DNA of 64,000 nt. Origin: UBA1413 sp037447215. Its GTDB lineage: Bacteria; Bacteroidota; Bacteroidia; Bacteroidales; Prolixibacteraceae. The translations under genes and the position numbers were made by a program. Each line of letters starts with the position of its first letter. Positions within the stretch are counted from its first letter, which is position 1. The notes below the pieces were generated by a model. The model had not been told where the DNA came from. It saw only the letters and a list, made by a program, of their open reading frames with translations, and made no database searches. The DNA is taken from assembly GCA_037447215.1 (NCBI GenBank), contig JBBIHB010000010.1:1-64000 (forward strand). Direction: 5' to 3'. Of this stretch, positions 44,403 through 53,977 are shown in pieces.

Positions 44403-45854
44403 ATGAAGAAACTGGTGTTTTTTGCGATTCTGATTTATGGAATTAATTTCTCGGCCCATGCACAGAAGGGTTCAATATATTATAACGAAACTTACAGGCC
44501 TCAGTACCATTTTACACCGGAACGCAATTGGATGGGTCAACCCTGCGGATTGGTTTATTACGAGGGAGAATACCATCTTTTTTACCAATATAATCCACAG
44601 GGGACCGAACCAGGCTTTTATCAGTGGGGGCATGCTGTGAGTACCAATCTGGTTAACTGGGAACATTTGCCGGTGGCCTTGTTCCCCGACAATCTTTCAC
44701 AAGACAAGGACTATTGCACAGTTGGACCAGGAAGCGTAATTATTGACCACAACAATGTACTCGGATTTCAAACAGGAACCAACAAGGCCATGGTAGCTTT
44801 CTATACCAGTCATCAGTGCGGTCAGCGAATTGCCTTCAGTACCGACCGTGGCCGAACATGGCAAAAATTTGCGGGCAATCCGATTATCCCTTTCAACGAA
44901 ACGGACGAAGCCCAAAGCCCGAAAGTTTTCTGGTATGAACCAGGCAATTACTGGATTATGGCGCTTTATCGCCGACCTGACAATGATGACCGCAAACGGG
45001 GAATCTCGCTTTTTAAATCGACAAACCTGATTAACTGGGAGGAACTGAGCCACATTCCGGGTTTCAGGGGAACACCCGATTTTATAGAACTTAAGGTAAA
45101 CAATCGACCCGATGAAAAAAAATGGCTCCTTTTTGAAGGGGATGGCAGTTATGTTATAGGTACATTCGACGGAGAAAATTTTACGCCCGAAAGCATCAGG
45201 CTGAAAAGTGATTTCGGGAGAAATTATTATGGCGCCCAAACCTGGAGCAATGTTCCAGTCAGCGAAGGCCGTATAATCCAGATCGGCTGGATGAAAGACG
45301 GAGAACATCCCGGAATGCCCTTCTCAGGCCAGTTGACATTTCCATCAGAATTGAACCTTCGAAAGTTTAATACCGGAACATTCCTGATCAGGCAACCAGT
45401 TTCCGAATTGGAAACACTGAAAGGGAAATCCCTTAAATGGGAAAAACAAAACCTTATACCCGGACTAAACGACAACCTCATCAAAAAGGTTAAAGGCGAT
45501 ATTATTCACATTAAAGGCCAGTTCGACCTGAAAACCTGTGACTCCTTCGGTTTGATGCTGCGTAAGAATAAAAAAAATCCGGGAACCGAAATATTGTATA
45601 ATGTAAAACGGCAAACCTTGTCAATTCTTGGTCAGATTGTTCCGCTTGAACCCATCGACAATAAAATATTCCTTGAAATACTTATCGATCGCTCATCAAT
45701 TGAAGTATATGCCAATAACGGGAGGGTTACGGTGACAAATACCTTTACCCCCGATGCAGGGGCACTTGAATACATTCTGTACAATACAGGAGGCGAACTG
45801 ATGGTTGACAAACTGGAAATTTCGGAAATGAAATCATCGTGGGTAAACAAATAA
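44403..45854 (+). CDS. GH32-fold secreted protein lacking the canonical catalytic acids
   Basis: 483 residues, signal peptide cut near AHAQ (residue 21). The fold of GH32 fructan hydrolases is plain: YHFTPERNWM..PCGLVYYEGEYHLFYQYNP, QWGHAVSTNLVNWEHLPVAL, a five-bladed propeller, and a C-terminal beta sandwich ending with the LEILIDRSSIEVYANNGRVTVTN block. All three catalytic sites differ: the nucleophile Asp of WMNDPNG is Gln46 (WMGQPCG), the Asp of RDP is Ser172 (QSPKVFW), and the Glu of the EC motif is Gly223 (RGTPDF). Normal fructan hydrolysis is therefore doubtful. It may bind a glycan or use another chemistry. Convergent and abutting the aldehyde dehydrogenase gene. Confidence 0.88.
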   Translation: MKKLVFFAILIYGINFSAHAQKGSIYYNETYRPQYHFTPERNWMGQPCGLVYYEGEYHLFYQYNPQGTEPGFYQWGHAVSTNLVNWEHLPVALFPDNLSQDKDYCTVGPGSVIIDHNNVLGFQTGTNKAMVAFYTSHQCGQRIAFSTDRGRTWQKFAGNPIIPFNETDEAQSPKVFWYEPGNYWIMALYRRPDNDDRKRGISLFKSTNLINWEELSHIPGFRGTPDFIELKVNNRPDEKKWLLFEGDGSYVIGTFDGENFTPESIRLKSDFGRNYYGAQTWSNVPVSEGRIIQIGWMKDGEHPGMPFSGQLTFPSELNLRKFNTGTFLIRQPVSELETLKGKSLKWEKQNLIPGLNDNLIKKVKGDIIHIKGQFDLKTCDSFGLMLRKNKKNPGTEILYNVKRQTLSILGQIVPLEPIDNKIFLEILIDRSSIEVYANNGRVTVTNTFTPDAGALEYILYNTGGELMVDKLEISEMKSSWVNK

Positions 45855-47216
45855 TTATCTGATGACCACCGTTTTAATGTTGACAAATTCCCTGATTCCG
45901 AAAGATGAGAGTTCCCGGCCGAAGCCACTTTCATTTATTCCACCAAAAGGGAGCCTGGGATCGGACCTTACCGAATCGTTTACAAAACAACAACCGGCTT
46001 CAACCAGTTCTTCGGCAAGTAACCTTCCCCGGTTCACGTTTGAAGTAAAAATGGCAGACCCCAATCCAAAAACCGAATCATTGGCAATTTCCACAGCCTC
46101 TTTTTCATTCCGGGCCTTAATAATAGCAGCTACAGGCCCAAATAATTCCTCGTTGTAGGCGGGCATTCCGGGAAGTACATTTTCGAGAAGGGTTGGAGGA
46201 TAATAATTTCCTTTCCCATTGGGAATATTTCCGCCCAAAGCAAGGATAGCTCCAAGCCTGATGGAATGTATTACTTGCTGGTGAAGTTCATCGCGCAGGT
46301 CGGTTCTGGCCAATGGGCCAATATTTGTATCCTCCTGAAACGGATCGCCCCACCGTGCCTGCTGTAACAGTTTTTTCATCAACCTTACGAACGGTTCGTA
46401 AACATCCTCAACCACAATAAAACGTTTGGCTGCAATGCAACTCTGGCCGGCATTCAATAACCTCGATGCAGCGCAAACCCTGGCAGCAGAATCAAGTTCA
46501 GCGTCGCCGAGAATGATATAAGGATCGCTTCCACCAAGTTCGAGGACGCATTTTTTGAGGTATTTCCCCGAAAGTGAAGCTATTGACCGGCCTGCAAGTG
46601 TACTACCAGTTAAGGTAACAGCCTTTATTGCCGGATGCGAAATAACCATTTCCATCCTGAGCCCGTTGACAAGAAGGCTCCTGAATGCATTTTCAGGGAA
46701 ACCTGCTTCCCTGAACAGGTCTTCGATTGCCAATGAACAACCGGAAACATTGCCGGCGTGTTTCAGTATCATGGTATTGCCGGCCATAAGGGTTGGGGCA
46801 GCACACCTGAAAACCTGCCAGAATGGAAAATTCCAGGGCATAACAGCCAAAACAACCCCAAGAGGCCTGAAACAGACATACGATTCAGAATATTCGGTTT
46901 CAACCGGTTCGTCCATTAGGAAACCTTCGGCATTTTGGGCGAAATACTCGCACACCCATGCACATTTTTCCACTTCAAGTTTCGACTCATGGATAATTTT
47001 TCCCATTTCGAGTGTAATGAGCCTGGCCAAATCATCACTTTTTGCCCTTAGCAACAATGCCAGGTTGGTCATCATTTTGGCGCGCTGGTCGAAAGTAGTA
47101 TTTTTCCAAATCTGCCAGGTTTTATCAACACAATTAATAATACCTGAAATACCCTTGTCCGAATGCTCTTCGTAGTGCATGATGATTTCACCGGTTGCAG
47201 GATTGATTGATTTCAT
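45855..47216 (-). CDS. NAD(P)-dependent aldehyde dehydrogenase, succinate-semialdehyde type
   Basis: 453 residues, aldehyde dehydrogenase superfamily. The Glu general base is in CVLELGGSDPYIIL, the catalytic Cys in LNAGQSCIAAKRFIVV, and PWNFPFWQVFRCAAPTLMAGN is the coenzyme-binding part. The short length and SCIAAKR text fit the succinate-semialdehyde dehydrogenase (Sad-like) group more than the glyceraldehyde or betaine types. It would oxidise succinate semialdehyde to succinate. Specificity is inferred from similarity alone. Confidence 0.87.
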   Translation of the reverse strand: MKSINPATGEIIMHYEEHSDKGISGIINCVDKTWQIWKNTTFDQRAKMMTNLALLLRAKSDDLARLITLEMGKIIHESKLEVEKCAWVCEYFAQNAEGFLMDEPVETEYSESYVCFRPLGVVLAVMPWNFPFWQVFRCAAPTLMAGNTMILKHAGNVSGCSLAIEDLFREAGFPENAFRSLLVNGLRMEMVISHPAIKAVTLTGSTLAGRSIASLSGKYLKKCVLELGGSDPYIILGDAELDSAARVCAASRLLNAGQSCIAAKRFIVVEDVYEPFVRLMKKLLQQARWGDPFQEDTNIGPLARTDLRDELHQQVIHSIRLGAILALGGNIPNGKGNYYPPTLLENVLPGMPAYNEELFGPVAAIIKARNEKEAVEIANDSVFGLGSAIFTSNVNRGRLLAEELVEAGCCFVNDSVRSDPRLPFGGINESGFGRELSSFGIREFVNIKTVVIR

Positions 47217-47242
47217 AATAATAATGTTTGAGGGTTAATTTA

Positions 47243-47270
47243 CGAAAAAAGGTGGGTTTCCCCACCTTTG
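47243..47270 (-). terminator. Terminator of the second YceI gene
   Basis: Perfect stem AAAGGTGGG (47248-47256) / CCCACCTTT (47261-47269), with T6 on the minus strand, 30 bases after the YceI stop. Confidence 0.85.
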
Positions 47271-47302
47271 CCAAACCAATTTTTGCGAAAAATTATGAAT
47301 CA

Positions 47303-47902
47303 TTACTGCGTATTGGCAACTATATTGAAATCGAGGGTAAAGTCATCGTAAATCAAACGTTCACCAAGATTCTGGAAAAATGAACCGGAACCGAACCTTA
47401 CATCAAATTTAGCCCTGTCGATGACCATTGTCCCCGAAGCCCTCAGGGTGGATCCGTTTACTTCGGTAGTAGCATTGAAAGTTACCGGATGAGTAATTCC
47501 CTTTATGGTCATGTTCCCGGTGTATTCAAATTCGTTTCCCGATAATTTCCTGACCCTGCTTAGGCTAAACCTCGATGTGGGATGGGTGGAAACCGAAAAG
47601 AAATCATCTGACTTGAGATGGTTAACCAATCTTTGGTTGGAACCTTCGTTGGTAATGTCGTCACAAACTATCGAATTCATGTCAATCTCAAAAACAGCGG
47701 TGCTTATCTGGCCGTTATTTAACTGTAACGAACCATTGTTGAATTTTATGGTTCCATAGTGTTCCCCACCAACTTTTTTGCCATTCCATTTAACGGTACT
47801 TTGATTTTTGTTCACCACGAAAATTTGTGCTTGTGCAATGGCTATCGCACCCAATAGGATAAAAGTTATCGCGACTAATTTTTTAATTGTTTTCATATTC
47901 AA
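47303..47902 (-). CDS. YceI family secreted protein (second copy)
   Basis: 199 residues: signal peptide ending AIAQAQ, then the YceI fold with VNKNQSTVKWNGKKVGGEHYGTIKFNNGSLQLNNGQISTAVFEIDMNSI, HPTSRFSLSRV and TIKGITHPVTFNATTEVNG. Closer to the canonical YceI pattern than the copy at 29093. Binds isoprenoid-type ligands by family. Transcribed alone, divergent from the Crp regulator gene. Confidence 0.93.
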   Translation of the reverse strand: MNMKTIKKLVAITFILLGAIAIAQAQIFVVNKNQSTVKWNGKKVGGEHYGTIKFNNGSLQLNNGQISTAVFEIDMNSIVCDDITNEGSNQRLVNHLKSDDFFSVSTHPTSRFSLSRVRKLSGNEFEYTGNMTIKGITHPVTFNATTEVNGSTLRASGTMVIDRAKFDVRFGSGSFFQNLGERLIYDDFTLDFNIVANTQ

Positions 47903-48104
47903 AAAGTTTTAAACTCAAATTAATTTTCTATTTAAGACAGATAAGTGTTTTAATTGTTCATTGATTTTCGATTTTTTATTAACATACCCCTTAAAGGATA
48001 TTAGACTTCTAAATATCTGCTTGTTTTTGAATAACGTGCAACATGAAATTGTATCTTTACCAGCTAATAATAAAGCATATTAACGAATTGAAACTTTATA
48101 GTTT

Positions 48105-48806
48105 ATGAGACTTTCGACAAAAAGGCCTGCCGACGATGAAACCAACCTGAGCGGGTTTCAGCTATTTAAGAAGCTGACCGAAGAAGAATTTAACCGATTG
48201 AATTTTGAAAAATCGTGTGCCTATTACAAAAAAGGAACTATTGTTTACCGCGAAGGGAGCCGTTTAACCGGTTTTTATTGTGTTACAAAAGGTATTATCA
48301 AGGTTTTTAAAACCGGAATTGATGGGAAGGAACAAATCATCAGATTTGCCAAAAGAGGTGAGATAATTGCTTACCGGTCGTTACTCAGCCAGGAGTTGGC
48401 ATGTACAACGGCCAAAATTATTGACGATGCTGTACTTTGCCATATACCCTATCAAACTTTATTGTTCCTGATCCAGAATAACTGGCAATTTTCACACCAT
48501 ATGCTGCAGATTGTTTGCCGCGAACTGCGCGAAGCAAACGATTATATCACCGATATTGCTCAGAAATCTGTCAGGGAAAGATTGGCAGAAGTGCTCTTAT
48601 TGCTGAAAGAGAATTTCGATCTCGACCACCAGAATACCCTTCAGATATCGTTGACCCGGGAAGAACTTGCCAATATGGTTGGCACAGCCACCGAGTCTGT
48701 AATCAGGCTACTTTCGGAATTCAAACAAGACCGGCTAATAGAACTGGACGGACGACGTATCAAGTTTATCAATATACCTGGCTTACAGAAAGTAGCAGGT
48801 ATTTAA
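48105..48806 (+). CDS. Crp/Fnr family transcriptional regulator
   Basis: 233 residues. A cyclic-nucleotide-binding-type beta roll (residues about 25-140; KKGTIVYREGSRLTGFYCVTKGIIKVFKTG) is followed by a long dimer helix and a winged helix at about 180-230 (TREELANMVGTATESVIRLLSEFKQDRLIELDGRRI). The Cys cluster that binds an FeS centre in Fnr is not arranged as in E. coli Fnr, so oxygen sensing by that mechanism is not evident. It is divergent from YceI and may control it; no binding site is obvious. Confidence 0.9.
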   Translation: MRLSTKRPADDETNLSGFQLFKKLTEEEFNRLNFEKSCAYYKKGTIVYREGSRLTGFYCVTKGIIKVFKTGIDGKEQIIRFAKRGEIIAYRSLLSQELACTTAKIIDDAVLCHIPYQTLLFLIQNNWQFSHHMLQIVCRELREANDYITDIAQKSVRERLAEVLLLLKENFDLDHQNTLQISLTREELANMVGTATESVIRLLSEFKQDRLIELDGRRIKFINIPGLQKVAGI

Positions 48807-48833
48807 CATACTCTTCAGTTAAAATATCAGTGG

Positions 48834-49628
48834 ATGCAGGAACGGCACCTGAACAAGGAGAAATATTTCGAAGAACAGGCCTTTACATCCCAAAAGTATG
48901 TAATTCCATACCTTATGCCTTATTTCAAACCAGGGTTAGGTATGCGGGTACTCGAAATAGGGTGCGGAGAAGGTGGAAATCTGAAACCCTTCATTGAAGC
49001 GGGTTGCAAAGCAACAGGAGTTGACCTCTCAGAAAACAAAATTGAAAATGGGCGCCGTTTTTACAACAATCATCCAAACGCAAGGCGTATTGAGCTTATC
49101 TGGGAGGATATCTATAACCTTGAAGTACCAGAAAAACCATACCATTTGATTTTTATGCGCGATGTGATTGAGCATATTCACAATCAGGAAAAATTTATGC
49201 ACTTTGTAAAAAGATTCCTGGCTCCCGATGGTTTTTTTTTCCTTGCTTTCCCTCCCTGGCAGAATCCTTTCGGTGGCCATCAGCAAATATGCAGTAACCG
49301 GTTTCTTTCCAGGTTACCCTGGTTCCATTTGTTACCCGCAAAATGGTATGCCTCAATGCTGAAATCGGGCGGCGAACCCATTGCGCGCATTGAATCACTG
49401 CTCGAAATAAAGCAAACCGGGCTATCGCTCGAAAGGTTTGAAAGCATATTAAAAAAAGGGAATTATACAATAGTTAAAAAAAATCTTTTTTTGATTAATC
49501 CGAATTATGAAGTAAAATTTGGTTTACGGCCCCGCCCGGCGCCTAAATGGCTGCAGAAAATTCCCTCCTTGCGTAATTTTTTTACAACATCAGCGTATTA
49601 TCTGATTACCCGCCAGGGGTTTAAATAA
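48834..49628 (+). CDS. Class I SAM-dependent methyltransferase
   Basis: 264 residues. Motif I MRVLEIGCGEGGNLKPF, the acidic loop VDLSENKIE and HLIFMRDVIEHIHNQEKFMHFVKRFLAPDGFFFLAFPPWQNPFGGHQQI belong to the Methyltransf_11/23 type seen in sugar and lipid methylation. The substrate is unknown. Begins 27 bases after the Crp regulator; convergent with the M23 gene. Confidence 0.87.
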   Translation: MQERHLNKEKYFEEQAFTSQKYVIPYLMPYFKPGLGMRVLEIGCGEGGNLKPFIEAGCKATGVDLSENKIENGRRFYNNHPNARRIELIWEDIYNLEVPEKPYHLIFMRDVIEHIHNQEKFMHFVKRFLAPDGFFFLAFPPWQNPFGGHQQICSNRFLSRLPWFHLLPAKWYASMLKSGGEPIARIESLLEIKQTGLSLERFESILKKGNYTIVKKNLFLINPNYEVKFGLRPRPAPKWLQKIPSLRNFFTTSAYYLITRQGFK

Positions 49629-49631
49629 CAT

Positions 49632-50822
49632 TTACCTCCCAAGCCAGTCCTCAGGGTTGAGTTTTGTACTTTCTTTCCATATCTGAAATTTTAGAATGGC
49701 CTTATTCCCATCAGCCGGGTCGGTATAAACTGTACCCAGGTTTTGGCGCACATTTACTTTATCTCCTTTTTTTACCGTTACGTCAACTAGGTTTGAATAT
49801 ACAGTGAGATATTGTCCATGCCGCACGATAACTGCCATATTACCACCCGTGATACCAAAAACCCGGCTAACTTCGCCATTGAATACTGCCCTTGCTTTTG
49901 AACCAGCTTCAGTAGCAATATTTACCCCGTTGTTGTTTACGGTCACATTCCGCAGAACCGGATGGGGATGAACCCCGAACTTTTCGGTTATAACCCCCCT
50001 TTCAACAGGCCAGGGTAACCTTCTCCGGTTTTGCTCAAAACTATCTCCAATCAGCTTTTGTTCGGGAGTAAGGGCAAAGCCTTTCAGGTCAGGTGTACTG
50101 GTTTTGCGGGCCTCTTCTTCAATGATACGCTGGATTTCCCTTTCCAGTTGCTGCTCAATCCGGCGTTGCTGGGCAAGTTTGTTTCTAAGATCGTTCTGCT
50201 GTTTCTGCAATTGTTGTGCAAGTGAATTTTGCTGCTTTTTTTCGGTTTCAAGTTTGCGGCTTTCCTGAACCTGCTCTGAAAGTATTTCCTGACGGGTTTT
50301 TCTCTGGTTTTCAAGGTCAATAACCTTTTTAACAAGCAAACTCTGAAGCGAGGAAATGGTTTCTGATTGTTTTTTGCGGTGATGTGCGTACTGCCTCAGG
50401 TATAACATCCGGCGGTAAGCCTGATTTACATTTTCGGACGAAAGTAAAAACAGTACTTTATCGTAAGCCAACCGGTTTTTATAGGCTACCTGGATCATCC
50501 GGGCATAATCGCGCCTGATTTCCTCAAGATCAGAAGTTAACATATTTACTACAAGGGTATTATCGTTGATCATTTGCTGAAGCAACGAAACTTCGGACGA
50601 CATTGTAGAAATCAATTCGTTTCGCTGGCTGATCTGCCTGTTTAAAAGTTGTAGCCGGTTAAGGGTCGCTTTCTGGCTTGCACTTACTTTAATAAGTAAA
50701 TCGCTGGTAACTTTGATTTCACTGGCAGCCTGCTGCTTTCTCTGGCGCAACTCATCAACCGATTGTGAAAATGCATCCGGTAAAATGAACAGAATAAGCC
50801 CAAATAATAGCAGACGGTTCAT
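49632..50822 (-). CDS. EnvC-like murein hydrolase activator, degenerate M23 domain
   Basis: 396 residues: signal peptide, a coiled coil of about 230 residues rich in Gln/Arg/Lys (ELRQRKQQAASEIKVTSDLL...), then a LytM/M23-type domain. The zinc-binding positions are lost: HxGxDI reads NNNGVNI, YAHL reads YSNL and HLHFE reads LKFQIW. Like EnvC it should not cleave peptidoglycan itself but activate an amidase at the septum. Last gene of the operon dut - TPR - DUF4292 - M23. Confidence 0.9.
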   Translation of the reverse strand: MNRLLLFGLILFILPDAFSQSVDELRQRKQQAASEIKVTSDLLIKVSASQKATLNRLQLLNRQISQRNELISTMSSEVSLLQQMINDNTLVVNMLTSDLEEIRRDYARMIQVAYKNRLAYDKVLFLLSSENVNQAYRRMLYLRQYAHHRKKQSETISSLQSLLVKKVIDLENQRKTRQEILSEQVQESRKLETEKKQQNSLAQQLQKQQNDLRNKLAQQRRIEQQLEREIQRIIEEEARKTSTPDLKGFALTPEQKLIGDSFEQNRRRLPWPVERGVITEKFGVHPHPVLRNVTVNNNGVNIATEAGSKARAVFNGEVSRVFGITGGNMAVIVRHGQYLTVYSNLVDVTVKKGDKVNVRQNLGTVYTDPADGNKAILKFQIWKESTKLNPEDWLGR

Positions 50823-50839
50823 TGTAATAAAATTTTCTG

Positions 50840-51718
50840 CTAATATAAATAAAGCCTTTGGTATCTTTCGGGGATCCTGACAGGAGTTAATTCACCACGC
50901 TCTGTTGAAAACCCCGACATTCGGGCTTCAACCCCAAACCTTCCCTCTTCCGAATCGAATGAAACATCGATTGAGCCAGGGTAATATTTCTTTCCAACTT
51001 TGTTATAATCATTAAATAAAAGCTGTGCCTTCCGGTTATTGTTTTTATCATCGAGAACCATTTTTTTCAATACAAACAATTCCGGTTCAAAATAGAAAGT
51101 ATTTACCACAAGTGCATCTTCGTCAATCCGGCGCATTATGCGTTCCATTTTCTGTACTTTCCCCTTTTGGTCAACTTTCCGCAATTTCCTTATTTTTTCC
51201 GACTGAAGCATATACATTCCCAGGTCGATGTATGACCTGTAATCCCTGGCATCATCTTCATCGTCAAAAAATGAAAAAATGTTACCGGACAGGATCGCCT
51301 GAACAGATCTGAAATCGAGGTCAAAATCAAAAAGATTGCTCAGTGCCTTATAATCGTCCGATATATAATTCCGTTCGATATAATTTACAAACAAGATACT
51401 ATCGGGGGTAAGGGATATACGCCCAAGAGGTATATTAAATTTTGTAACCGAAATCTGAATTTCGCGGTCTTTTATGGCCAGCAATCCAGCCCTGAAACTG
51501 GTTTTTGATTCCCCGTTGTCAACAACCACATTGACACGCCTTACACTGAAGTATGCATAATCGAACGCACTTTCACTGACATTCTTCAATATTCTGGCCG
51601 GGCTCATAGGCTTGAGCTTGGCTTCAGGAATTCTTTCGGTGGTTTTACACGACCAGGCAAAAATAAAAAGGAGTGCTAAAATTGCGGGCAAAATTGTAAT
51701 TCGGACTTTAACTTTCAT
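50840..51718 (-). CDS. DUF4292 lipoprotein
   Basis: 292 residues, lipobox with Cys24 (IFAWSCKTTE). The body contains FRAGLLAIKDREIQISVTKFNIPLGRISLTPDSILFVNYIERNYISDDYKALS, which resembles the LolA/LolB-type fold suggested for DUF4292. Sits between the TPR gene (4-base overlap) and the M23 gene (17 bases apart), its usual place in Bacteroidota. May carry lipids or lipoproteins in the envelope; unproven. Confidence 0.85.
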   Translation of the reverse strand: MKVKVRITILPAILALLFIFAWSCKTTERIPEAKLKPMSPARILKNVSESAFDYAYFSVRRVNVVVDNGESKTSFRAGLLAIKDREIQISVTKFNIPLGRISLTPDSILFVNYIERNYISDDYKALSNLFDFDLDFRSVQAILSGNIFSFFDDEDDARDYRSYIDLGMYMLQSEKIRKLRKVDQKGKVQKMERIMRRIDEDALVVNTFYFEPELFVLKKMVLDDKNNNRKAQLLFNDYNKVGKKYYPGSIDVSFDSEEGRFGVEARMSGFSTERGELTPVRIPERYQRLYLY

Positions 51719-53466
51719 AATTTTTCCCTGATGTACCTTTTTTCGTTGATTTTCTGATCGATAACTTCCGAATCGCTGCCAATTTCTTTAGCTTTGCGCC
51801 AATACTCCACAGCTTCATCAACACGGTCGAGCATATAGAGAATATCGCCATAATGATCGAGCAATGTGGGGTTCTCGTTACCTCCGTTTTTTAAGGCAGT
51901 TTCCATATAAAATCTGGCAAGCGTATAATTTTTTTTCTTAAAAAGCACCCATGCATAGGTATCCAGGTAAGTAGGATTATCAGGGAACCGCTCCACTACT
52001 TTTGCGCTCATCCGCTCTGCTTTATCAAGGTCGAGTTCGGCAAGTGAAAGATAGTAAGCATAATTGTTCAGGGCAATGAAATTTTCAGGTTCAAGTTTCA
52101 ACGCTTCATCAAAATGCCTGAATGCTTCATCAAGCTTTTTCATCTTATAATACGATTCACCCTTGATAAAAGTCAACTGTCCGGCCATTTGCGGATTATC
52201 CACTACATACATCAAACCTTCATCGGCAATGGAAATGGCTTCTTCGGGTTTCGAAAGTTGTACACAGGCAATGGCATGAAAAAAGTAAAATTCGGGTTGA
52301 TTGGGAAAAATATCAATGGTTGTTTTAGAATGATTGTAGAGGCTTTGCCAGTCCTGCAATTCGTTGTCAATATAGAGGATTTGTTGCCAAACCATATAAT
52401 CGTTCATTCCCATCTGGGTTACATTGAGCAATTGCGAACGTGCATCCTGAAAGCGTTTGTTCCTGATAAGGTAATCGGCATAAACGGTGTAAACCCTGAA
52501 ATCATCGAAATGAACATCCATCAACGCTTTAATAAGTTTTTCAACCTGATCGTTGGTAAGTCTGTACTCTTCTTTATTTTCGGTGTGCAACAGATAAAGC
52601 TGAAGTTTGGTGTCGAGATCGACTTCGTTGCTTTCAAACCCATTAAGGGTATGAAAAAATGAACGATCGATGTTCCCCTCTGAACGGTAATAATTTGCCA
52701 TCGAGAAATGTACATACCCATTATCGGGATCCATTTCCAGAATTTTGTTGTAATATTTCAGTGCATTCTCTTTATCCCCTTCATCGAGATATGCATCGGC
52801 CAGTAAACCGTAATATCTTGGTTCAGCCGGATTAAATTCAATCAGGCGCTGAATTTCGGCCATTGCTTCTCGTGGTTTGCCGGCATCGCGGTAAACCTGT
52901 TCCTTCATTAATGTGATATGCTCGTTAATGCCGGTTTTACGTTCAAGATCGTTGAATGCTTTTATCGATTCGTCGTATTTTTTTGCCGAGGCAAACATCA
53001 TGGCTTTCATGTAAATAAACTCCTGGTTTTCGGGATCAATACTTAAAAGCTGATCATACAACACAGCCGATTCAATGAATTTTCCGGTTTGGCTATAAAT
53101 ACGGGCCAGGAGCAATTTGTACCATTTATTTTCAGGATTCAGGCTGATGGCTTTTTCGAGCAGTAGCGATGCGCTTGTAAGATCATTGTTGGCCACATGA
53201 ATATTGGCCAGTTCAAACATTGCAGCCGATGAATTTGGGTCAATCTCAAGACAAGCTGATAACAAAGATACGGCACGCTGCTGATTACCAATGGTTTTTT
53301 GCTTCAAGGCTTCAATAAACAAGTACTGAAACTCTTTCTGTTTATCTTCATGGAGTTCCTGTTCAGCTTTGGATTCCTGTTTACTGGCGGTCGGTTTTTG
53401 AGAGCTTTTACACGAATTGAAAAATACCGCAACAAGCAGGGTAACAAAAATAAATAATTTTTTCAT
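51715..53466 (-). CDS. TPR-repeat lipoprotein
   Basis: 583 residues from the Met of MKKLFIFVTLLVAVFFNSC (lipobox Cys19); the open frame runs 66 bases further up into dut. About twelve tetratricopeptide-type helix pairs follow, for example AAMFELANIHVANNDLTSASLLLEKAISLNPEN and NGYVHFSMANYYRSEGNID. TPR lipoproteins at this locus are anchored in the outer membrane and act as protein-binding scaffolds. Overlaps the DUF4292 gene by 4 bases and follows dut by 4 bases, so a tightly coupled operon. Confidence 0.9.
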   Translation of the reverse strand: MKKLFIFVTLLVAVFFNSCKSSQKPTASKQESKAEQELHEDKQKEFQYLFIEALKQKTIGNQQRAVSLLSACLEIDPNSSAAMFELANIHVANNDLTSASLLLEKAISLNPENKWYKLLLARIYSQTGKFIESAVLYDQLLSIDPENQEFIYMKAMMFASAKKYDESIKAFNDLERKTGINEHITLMKEQVYRDAGKPREAMAEIQRLIEFNPAEPRYYGLLADAYLDEGDKENALKYYNKILEMDPDNGYVHFSMANYYRSEGNIDRSFFHTLNGFESNEVDLDTKLQLYLLHTENKEEYRLTNDQVEKLIKALMDVHFDDFRVYTVYADYLIRNKRFQDARSQLLNVTQMGMNDYMVWQQILYIDNELQDWQSLYNHSKTTIDIFPNQPEFYFFHAIACVQLSKPEEAISIADEGLMYVVDNPQMAGQLTFIKGESYYKMKKLDEAFRHFDEALKLEPENFIALNNYAYYLSLAELDLDKAERMSAKVVERFPDNPTYLDTYAWVLFKKKNYTLARFYMETALKNGGNENPTLLDHYGDILYMLDRVDEAVEYWRKAKEIGSDSEVIDQKINEKRYIREKL

Positions 53467-53470
53467 CCGG

Positions 53471-53905
53471 CTAATTTTTTCCTGTGTGCCCGAAACCACC
53501 CTCCCCACGAGAGGTTTCTTCCAGGACTTCACTTAATTTCCATTCTACTTTTTCGTGCCTGGCTACTACCATCTGGCAAATGCGGTCGCCATTCCTGACT
53601 GTAAAATCCTCATTTGAGAGGTTGACGAGAATAATTCCGACCTCTCCCCTATAATCAGCATCAATGGTTCCCGGTGTATTCAAAACAGTTACCCCGGTTT
53701 TCAGGGCAAGACCGCTACGCGGCCTGATCTGTGCCTCATAACCTTCGGGAATCTCCAAATACAAACCCGTGGGGATAAGCCTTCTTTCCAAAGGTTTCAA
53801 AACTATATCTTCCGCGAGAAAAGCCCTTATGTCCATTCCCGCAGAATGAACTGTGATGTATGATGGCAACTCATTGGTTGACCGGTTAATTATCTTTATT
53901 TGCAT
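53471..53905 (-). CDS. dut: Deoxyuridine 5'-triphosphate nucleotidohydrolase
   Basis: 144 residues from the Met of MQIKIINRS (an ATG 9 bases upstream is possible). The five dUTPase motifs are present: SAGMDIRAF, IRPRSGLALK, VLNTPGTIDADYRGEV, NGDRICQMVVA and the C-terminal GEGGFGHTGK lid. Hydrolyses dUTP to dUMP. First gene of the operon that continues with TPR, DUF4292 and EnvC-like proteins. Confidence 0.95.
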   Translation of the reverse strand: MQIKIINRSTNELPSYITVHSAGMDIRAFLAEDIVLKPLERRLIPTGLYLEIPEGYEAQIRPRSGLALKTGVTVLNTPGTIDADYRGEVGIILVNLSNEDFTVRNGDRICQMVVARHEKVEWKLSEVLEETSRGEGGFGHTGKN

Positions 53906-53977
53906 GAATATCAAAATTAAAGGGCGCTAAGATACTTAAAAGGTAAAAACGTAATGGGGTATTAACAAATATTAGAA

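Noticed and set aside
44403..45854. Active levanase or fructanase
   Set aside because: All three catalytic acidic residues of GH32 are replaced.
46555..47175. Open frame of 206 codons opposite the aldehyde dehydrogenase
   Set aside because: Shadow of the real gene; no recognisable protein motif.
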